Shown: positions 20,539-29,500 of the stretch, one piece after another
How the letters are laid out: every line of letters begins with the position of its first letter
How positions within the stretch are numbered: the first letter of the stretch is position 1
Assembly (NCBI GenBank): GCA_964035575.1
Contig: OZ037867.1
Coordinates: forward strand, 744,001-808,000
From: Rhynchopus sp. YZ270_cl-10
Taxonomy: Eukaryota > Euglenozoa > Diplonemea > Diplonemida > Diplonemidae
Length of the DNA: 64,000 nucleotides
Direction of reading: 5' to 3'
The notes under the pieces: generated by a model
What the model saw: the letters and a program-made list of their open reading frames with translations, nothing else
Databases searched by the model: none
Told to the model about the DNA's origin: nothing
Position numbers and translations under genes: made by a program

Positions 20539-23500
20539 ATGCCTGATGGCGCTGTTCCCGATGACCCTGTAGCAAAGGCTGAGCGGGAGGTTGAAAGACT
20601 AAAGGCAGAGCAGAAGAAGCTGGGTGAGCAGATCACAGCCTGCGAAAGGTGCAAGAGGGGCAAGGTGACCGTCCATGATCTCGAAGAACTCGATGTCTAC
20701 GTGGACGATATCACTGACGCAACCACCCCTAATGGTAAGGAGAAGATCAACGCTAAGATCGTCGAGCTCAAGGAGAAGGAGAAGGTATGACCCTTGCTTT
20801 TCACCCCCCATTTTTTATTTTATCTTTTCTAGCATGACCCATTCGCAACATGTGTGTGTGTTTGATAACTAGTAGGGGTAATTCTTGCTCAGAATATGGC
20901 CCCAAAAAGGGGGGGGGGGGTGCTCACGTCACGGCAGACGCCCCCGAAGGGTCGTGACGGTGATGCAGTGGTTGAATGCCTTCCTGGGCCGCGTGCTTGA
21001 ATTGCGGGTGGCAGGAGTGGCAGCATTCGTTTAGGCTTTTTCTGTCCAAGTGGCAGGCCCCACAGCGCGTCAATCTGTGGCTCAGGCAGAAGTCCATCAC
21101 AAGCTCAAGGCCATCATCCTCTCTGTGGTGCAGGTTGCAGCAGGTTTCCACTACGGCTCGCACTTTCACACAGGACACACATCTGACTTTTCCGTGGCTC
21201 TCACATGAGATGATTTTGGCGTTCTTGCGGGCCCCCGCGGGGGCTGGTCGCGGGGGTCTGGACCTGAAGGCTGCAGTGTCCACCGCCGCTCTGCCCCGTG
21301 CCTGGCTGGATGCCTCCGTCCAGTTCGCGGCGTAGTGGTCCTGGGGGTAGAACCGTGCTGCCCATGCTTGGCTCTCCTCATACAGGATGGAGCTAGGGCC
21401 ATGCGGCTGTTCGCTGCGGATGTTGTGGGCGTTGAGGTGGCGGAGGACGGCCTCTGTCTTGGCGGAAAGCACAGCCCGTCGGTTTACCCCTTGCACCACT
21501 GTCCCTCCGAGCGCTGTCAGACTGGTGACACCTCCCTCTTTGCCTCTGGTCCAACTGTCGACTTGGACCACACTGCGTAGGTCACGGGTGAGGCTCTGCA
21601 GTGACAGTGCTTTGGCCCATACGCTCTTTTGGAAGAGAGGGTATTCTGCAGCTGCCTGGCTTAGCTGCTCCGCCCTCGCAACTTCGACCGTATCCATCGC
21701 TTCATTGCTGAGAGCGTCAGCGTCAGTGTTGAGGTTCCGCTTGACGTGGCGCCATTCGATGACGTAGCGGGGTTGCAGGTCTCGGATTTGGGCCCTGATG
21801 CGGTGGAGGAATGGCTGGAGGTTCTCTTTGCATGTTGTGTTCCCCTTGATGTGCTCGATGATCAGTTTAGAGTCACCGTATATGGTCGCCTGGCCACACA
21901 CTTCTGGGGGTAGGTCGCGAAGAAGGCAAAGGCCACTGCTAGCCCCTTCGTACTCGGCAACGTTGTTGCTTCTTGCAAATGGCAGGGGCGTAGCTACGGA
22001 TGCTGCCTTCACCCCGTCGATGTAGACAACTGCTCCTGCCCCTGCCCTCGCAAATACCGTACCGTTCTGTCTAGCACCACCATCAAAGAACACCTCTGTG
22101 CCCTGGCGGCCTTCTAGGGTGTTGCGCACAGTGCACACGGTTTGAGACGCACAGTATGGCTGGTATCTACGGTTCTTGATACCCGGCAAGGAAAGTCCCG
22201 TGGTCAGCTCGAAGTCTATTGCGAGCTCAATGTAGCTAACGGAGTGCTCCGATCCGTTATGCGCCCATTGCAGACTGTTTACCCAGTGGTTGGTTGCGTA
22301 CCATAGGTCTTCACTGTGTTTCCATATGGCCCCCACGTCTTGGTAACGCAGTGAAGGGAGTTGCACTCGCATGGGTTGGGGAGAAGACCATCCCCATGGG
22401 TAGTCAACCAGGCGGTGGTGGCGGGCCGACTCTGCTGGGCGGTCATCTCGAATCTGTCTTTGCCTGACTATCTCTATGAATAGCCTTTGCAGATTTCTCA
22501 CTAGTGCGATCCTCTCGTGGTCGTCTCGCGGGAGAACGTTGTCGTGGCAGTCGTGACGGTACCGTGGTGCCACCCCGCAAATGACCAGACAGTTCGGCCA
22601 GTCCGTCCTGTCCGCGGCTGCGACAGGGTGACGGCTGCGTACCTCCTCCCACGCACTGCATTCCCACCACATATGGCGAACTGTTTCGCGGGCTTCGGTC
22701 TCACAGTAAGGGCATCCGTCGGTGATGAGGCCGGATCTACCCGTTGTTGTCATTGCCCCTGCGATGATGGAGCGAAGGATGCCTTTCTGGTACCCGGTTA
22801 AGTTGCTCTCGGGGTCTTCCAGCAGGTGCCTGGTCACTCTGCCGTCAACTCCATGTTGGAGTCCGTCGTAGTCGCTCGATCGCTTGTTCGCAAGGGACCT
22901 CATTAGGGCATTCCGCAGTTTGTGACGTGCCTCGGCCTCGACTGACGTGGCTTGCTTTTCGGTGAGGGTGTCAACGTCCAGCAGGGTTTGGTCTCCTGAT
23001 TCGTTGGTGAATCTGACTTGGTTGGGGGCAACCCAGTCCCACCCCAAGGCGTTCAGTGATTCATTGAGGAGGAAGAACGGTCCGTAGGACAGGGAATCTC
23101 TGTGCTGCCACGCCACCGCACATAGATGTCTGCAGTTTTCTCTTCTCATCTGTTTGATCCACGCACGTAGCCTGCGAATGTGGAAGACCATCTCCGGGTC
23201 TAGTCGGTGGCCGTGCTGTAGGATGTGCATGACCGCCACCACAGCACGTCGCGAAGGCCCGGTCCAGACAGCTGCTGTGAAGTTTTTCTGAAGTTTTGCC
23301 CGTTTCTCCGGGGACAGGTAAGTCACGGACGCGCCATAATAGCACTTTGACCCCGCAGTCATTGCCGCTATGTGGTCTCGGTGGTTTACTGGTGTTGGGA
23401 GGGACCGCACCCTTCCCAGGTTCTTCACCGCGTTTGAGGACCTGTTGGAGATGCGATTGGAGACGGGCAAGGAGCTAAGGTTGGTGCCTGGTTGTGCGTG

Positions 23501-26500
23501 CTGCATGACCCCTGTGCTGTCGAAGCTGTTCTTGACAGGGAGGAACGTCGGAGGGTTGTGGCACATTAGCTCTCCGGTTTGCACGTTGATCACCTTGATT
23601 TCACATGGGCGCGTGCGGCACGTGGAGAAGGTGAGCGACTTTGAGACGCTGATGTCCATCTGGGTGTGGTGAGAGAAGATCACTGTTCGGTCAACGGCCA
23701 TCTGCTGGAGCTGGTGAGATGGGGCAGTGGCGTAGATGTCGTCAACGAATGATGTGGTCTCAGCCCCCTTGCTGTCGACCTCACGCATCCATACGCTGAT
23801 AACAATGTTTATTAGGATCACACTCAATGGGCACCCCTGCATGATACCATTGGTTGGTGTGAAGGGTTCTCCCACAGACCCGTTGCACCGGAAGTGTCTC
23901 TTCATCTTCACATAAGCCTCTCTGAGTACCGATAGCACCACTCCATTGAAGCCCAGTCTCGCTGCAAGGCACATCGCGATGTTGATGGGGACGGTATCAA
24001 AGCACTTCTTAAAGTCTATGGCTACTCCAAAGATGTGTTCACCGGTGAGGTGTGCGCATTCTAACTGTGCTGCGAGGTGCCAGTACAAGTCCTCCGTCCC
24101 GTGTTTGGGCCTGCACCCGTGCAATCCTGCAGGTGACAACTTGTCCAACCACGGAAAGGCGGATTGAGCACGTATCGATGCCCATATCCTATAGAGGACC
24201 GCCGTGATGGTGATGGGTCGTTGCGACAGGGGGTCTCCATCACTGTCTGGTTTCGGGATTAGCGGCACCAGTGCTTGCATGAGGGCTTCAGGCCACACGC
24301 CGTCCCGTTCGACGGCATTTAGGCATTCCACAAGGATGGCGATGATAGAGTCAGGTAGCTGTTCCACTTCGTGTGCTCTCCATCCGTGCATGCCTGGTGA
24401 GGTGGTACGCTTCATACGTTTGAGTGCCTTGTGTACATCTTCCACCTTGATGGGTTCACAAGTCATGTCTTCTGCCGCCGGTAGTACATCTTCGTACACT
24501 GCGAGGAAGGAGTCCCAACTTGGCTCGGGTGAGGAGGCGTATTTTTGGAATATACCACCCCATGCCTGGTTGTCTCTGAGGAGGGAGTCAACCTTGGCTG
24601 GGTCAGCCGTGAGAGTGCCATCTTGTTGCTTCATGAACGCTGCCGGCGTGGTGAAGCGGTCAGCCACATAGTCGAAGATGGCACCTTGACCTTTGCTCCC
24701 AACGTTTTGCATGGTGTGCTTCCAATGCAGACTGCGTTGTGCCTTCATGGCGGCAAAGGCTTCTCTCTGGGAGCCTTCGAGTTTCTCTAGGAGGCGGTGC
24801 AGGTAATCCACTCCGGGGTTTGGTACGAAGAGGGCCTCAGTGATCTCATCCCTCAGCGGGCCTCCTCGGAGTCGGGACAGCGCCTCCCACGCGTACCTCT
24901 CCCTGCGGGTCATTGCGTACGGCTTGTCCACAAGCAGTCTGGCCCTTCCTATTTGGAGAAGCGTGCGTAGGTTTCCCATGACAGCGTCCCTCGCCCTTGT
25001 TAGCTTTGAGGACGCCCCATTTTTGCTGCTGTGCTTTGTGGCGTGCCTGGCCGTCTTCACAAGGGATGTCTCGCTTCGCCCGCAGTAATCAGAATGTGGG
25101 GACGCTATGCTGTCCTCATGGAGGAGGAGTAGGAACTTCTCACCCACCTCTGCAAACTCAGCAAGCTTGCTTTCTCCTGATGCCTCGCTCCTGTCGTTTT
25201 TCTCCAGCTGGCTAGCAAATGCCACCGCAGTCTCTGGGGTGTTCCTTGGTCTATCCAGTGGGAAGGGCTTGGGGAGCACGCATCTCCGGGTGCGGCCAGA
25301 ATATACGTTTAGGTCGAGGGTGAAGGTGAGCGGTACATGTGTCGGGAAAGGGCAGTCGTCGAAGCTGGAGTCAACTGTCACTTTATAGATCGCTGGTGCT
25401 GCCGTCGCATTCGCCAGGCACATATCAATCCGCGTTCCGTTCGAGTTGGCCGTTCTGCAGGTGAAAGGTGGAGGGGTCCGTTGGGCAGCGGCTAGGCTCT
25501 CCGCCACATCAACCCATCTTCCAGATCTCTGCGCTGCCGCAAGAGTGACGCTATTGGAGGCGTTGCAGTTGAAGTCCCCGATGATGATGACTGGGACTGC
25601 GTGACCCAGGCCAGTTGCCATCTCCAATGCGTCCTTGATGAGTGCTTCTCGTTCGGCCGCCGCCTCCTGGCCTGCGTGTGCGTAGAGGGAGATGACGTGG
25701 AAGGCAGCCCCTGCGCCCACCGCAACAGCTGTGTGGACCACCCTCGTTGAATCGTGACAGCGTTTTTCCACCGGTGATTTAGGCGCGATGGTTTGCGCTA
25801 TCAGGCCACTCTTGGTCATTATCGCCACGCCTCCCGGTGCGATTTGCTGGCGCTCGCCTCCTCCCGTCTTTGCGAGGGCCTTTCCCCAGTGTACCTCCCT
25901 TCCTTTTGCGTGGAAGTATTGCCCATGTGTGCCCATGTGTTCCTTCCCGACCCTTGTCTCCTGTAAGGCAAGGATATCAGCCGGGAGGTCAGCCACGTCA
26001 CGGTGGTGCGTTTGCAGCGACGTTACGTTGATGGTGGTGATGGTTAGGGGTCTGGGTGCGGGTGTAGGCGGAGCTCGGGGTTGCCGTCTGTTCCTGTTCG
26101 CCGGAGACGGTGCCTCGAGGGGGAGAATGCCGTTCTGACAGGCTCGTAGACTTCGGAGGAGAGCCATCGGGATTCTGAGTATGTCATAATGCTCAGGTCT
26201 GTACGTTAGTCCCAGCACACGGTTCCGTTGGGCAGGGCAGCCCTCACGTCGCAGTGTGCCACGACTTCCCGTGCTGGCGTTGAGGACCCATACCTCCGCC
26301 TTGAGGATCGTCGCTGCCGCCTGCAAGCAGAGGTGGTCCCCGTAGGTGCCGTCACGGCTCATGTGGTCCAGGTATATGCTGAACGAGGTCGTGGCTGCTG
26401 CCGGCCCGGCTTCATACAGGTACCTGGACTCTTCGTTTGTGCGCAGGTGGCTGATGACGTCTCTGCGCAAGGAGGCCGCACATATACTCCCGGTGCATTG

Positions 26501-29500
26501 TGAGGCGAGCGCCCTAAAGAGGCAGTTGCCGTCCCCAGGGATCACGTGACGGGAGGTGTGCAAGCTCGCTGCTGTCCGGTCCAGCCACACATTATTCTCT
26601 GCTCTCTCTGCAATAGGGTCATCCCCCCCCGCCTCTCATATTTGTACGATGCTTCCCGCACGCGGACGCGTATCCAATCTTTGAGTCGATGCTCATCTCT
26701 GGAGATGCTGGCGTTGTCACAAGCGGGAGATATACTTTCGGAGGGACTGCTAGGGTCGCCGTCATGAGAGGTAGGGGGATGATATGCTGAGGGTGCTGGG
26801 GTTGAAAGGATGGAAGTCGGGATGGAATGGTGATCGTTGGAGAGGGAGGGTTTGAGTTGTGTGAGGGGTTCGTTTGAACAGCCTCATTGCCGATCCTGAT
26901 TGCGTTCACGGGGGACTGTTGCGAAGCTCGTGATGAGCGGCTGCCCTGCGGACTTGGTCCCCTTTGTCGCCGTCGGTCCCTTCCCTTTCCCTTCCTTCGC
27001 TTGTGGTTTCGGGCCCACGCTGTACGGCCCTGTCACGATCTTCTTAGCCCGGTTGAACGTATCGGCGATCTGTTCCATCCGTGTAGCCCGCGGCATTTCC
27101 CCCGCGCTCCGGGCGATGGACCTATCGTGGTTGTCGCTCGGGGCTGAGGTGGGCTTTTGCTGGGGGAGATTCGGCGGTGCCTCCTGCACCAGTGGCCTTC
27201 AACTGCTGATGCGACGCTGGTGGTTGCTGCTCAGCCCTATCATGTGTGCTGACGACGTGTTCCAGCGCCGCTTCCACCTCACCATTGTGTTTGCACTGGT
27301 AACGCATCGCCTGCTCCTGGTCCTCCTTTATCCGTTGCGCTTCCCCGTCCACGGCGGCGAACTTGATGGTGGCGGCGTCAACCAGGTTGGCCGTACCCCG
27401 CTGTGTTTGCATCAGGGCCTCCTTCGTTTTGGCTTCGAGAGCGTGGTTGCGCTGCCGGGCCAATGCCGCCTCCTCCTCTGCTTGACTCCGGAGGAGGTTG
27501 ACTTCGTTGCTGAGGCGGTTCGCTGCGGCTGTCAGCCTGTCGTCGGTCTGGTGCGCCTTCTTCAGGGCCTCTTCAGCCATGGCTGATACCACAACAGTAT
27601 CAGCTGCCGCCTGCTGCGTGCGCCTGCCCTGTTCTTGCAGCCCTTCCTGGAGGTGGGGAACAGCGGCCTCAGCTCTCTTGTGTGCCTCCACGAGCTGTTC
27701 AGCCGTGCTGCTGGCGGTGGTAGCTTTCGCCGCAACCTCGGTTGTCCACGCGTGCAACTTCACGTACGCGGACTGCAGCTCCTCCGCCTGCTGGGTCTGC
27801 TGGCTTGCGGTTCTGGTTGACGTGTCTTGTGCCTTGTCTTGTGCCTGCGTCACTTGCATCACCCGTTCCTCCAACAGCTCCATTCTGACCGCTAGTTGGG
27901 TGGCAGCGGGTGCGCCGGACTGCACTCCAGAAATGGCTTTGACGATGACCTGCTGCTCCTTCTTTTGGTTGTGGAGTTGAAGGCGGATGTCTTCCATTTC
28001 CTCCCTCTCAAAGGTAACGACCCTCAGATTAGTGGCGGTGGCTGCTTCGAGTGCATTGGTCGCCTGCTTTGCCGCGCGTTCCGCCTTCTTCTTCACTGCC
28101 TGCAGTTCCGTGGACACCCCCACCTGGTCAACGGCCAGCGCCTTGGTGGCCCTCACCTCTTCGCGGAGCTGCTCGAGGAGGAGCTGCGTGCCTTCTGCGT
28201 TCTCCACTGCCTTCTCCGTCATCTGCCTTGTCACGGCAGCTGCCTCCTCTTTCGCCCGCTGCAACGCAGCAGCAAACTCCTGCCGCAGCTGTGCAAGCTC
28301 AGGTGCAGGTGTAGTAGCGGGTGCAGTAGCGGGTGTAGCAGCGGGTGTAGCAGACACAGCAGGTGTAGCAGGCACAGCAGACACAGGTGCAGTAACCTCA
28401 CTATGCGCAGACGCAGCAGCAGTGGTGGTTGTGACTGGAACTGTAGGGGAGGGCAGTGGTGTGGCAGGTGTCGTGGGCGTTTGCTTGGTGCGGTCCTGGG
28501 CGATGACCTTCAGCACCGCGTGGAGGTGCGCGACGGGGACGACGACGTCCTTCGCGGTGTAGCCCCTACCGCCTCCCCGCCCACCTGTTCGCTTGACGCC
28601 TTGCAAGGCCGCCAACAGGGCCGCAATGGCGTCCTCGTGTGCGCGGTGCTCCTTCTTCAGCCGCTTTTCCTCCTCCCTCCTTTTCCGCTCGGCACGGATG
28701 GTGTCCATGTCCTGGATGGACATGCGGTGCCCGTTGATGTCGAGCTCTGTGTTGGGGGGCGGATGCGGGGCGGTGACCTGAAGGACGTCCGCCTTCCTGC
28801 CCGTCACCTCGGCTTCCCACTCCATCTGCTTCAGCATGGCCGTGGCCTGTGCCTGCAGGAAGCTGGAGGGGAAGGGGTGGATGCGGTATTCCCGCGGTGG
28901 TTGGAGTGTCAGCACGAGGGGGCGCACTACCTGCTGTCCGGCTTGTTCGCCGTCGAGAATCTCGACGTTGCCGGGGGATGCCGCATGGAGGCCAGCCGGG
29001 TTTTGCATTGTGATAGTGTTAATTTCCCTCGTTCCCCCCATGTGTGTGTGTGTTGGGGTTGCAAAGTAGGTGCTGGAGATGTACAATGTGGTGCAACGTT
29101 GTTGTTTCTAGTTTTGCATTTATTTTCCACACACTGACAGAAACTTGGCGATCTGCTGTTCGAGGTGCAGAAGGAGATCACAGCAAAGTCGCAGAGGTTG
29201 GAACAGCAGGGCCCAAGTATTAGTGAGGTATGCGTGTTTTTGTTCTTATTCACGTGCATTTGCAGGTGCTGAAGAACATTGTGCAAACTGCGAAAACCTG
29301 TGAAATGAAGGCTCCTCCTGAAATGGATGCAGTGCGGTTCGGTAGGGAAGGTTTCGACAAGGTCGTGCTGGATACTGTGGAAGAAGTATCAAATAAATGC
29401 AACATCATGCAGAACACACGGGCCCTGGCGATGGCGTGTGCATCTGGTGTGGGGAAGACTTACGCCACACAGACGGTGCGGTGGGGTTGCCAGCAGCAGA

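Larger units (their letters stand above)
20862..29038 (-). mobile_element. Full-length LINE (OTU/APE/RT/RNase H) in the intron of gene A
   Basis: About 8.2 kb. CATGTGTGTGTGT occurs at 20849-20861 and again from 29039. The homologous introns of B and C carry one uninterrupted CATGTGTGTTGGGG here, so this is the target-site duplication around an insertion. The 5' UTR is only about 30 bp, and there is no poly(A) tail after ORF2 (about 60 bp of 3' UTR). Two long open frames suggest a young insertion. The combination of OTU protease, APE endonuclease and RNase H recalls the Dualen/RandI LINEs of green algae, but no restriction-like endonuclease was recognised. Confidence 0.88.

Noticed and set aside
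20676-20872. Alternate-frame reading of the header exons ([12 protein letters not shown] frame, also at 35284 and 39393)
   Set aside because: The frame recurs because the DNA recurs; only the MPDG frame joins in phase to exon 2 in all four genes.
27896-29137. 413-codon plus-strand frame opposite LINE ORF1
   Set aside because: Low-complexity Cys/Ser/Arg-rich translation opposite an Ala/Gln-rich coiled coil; no domain.
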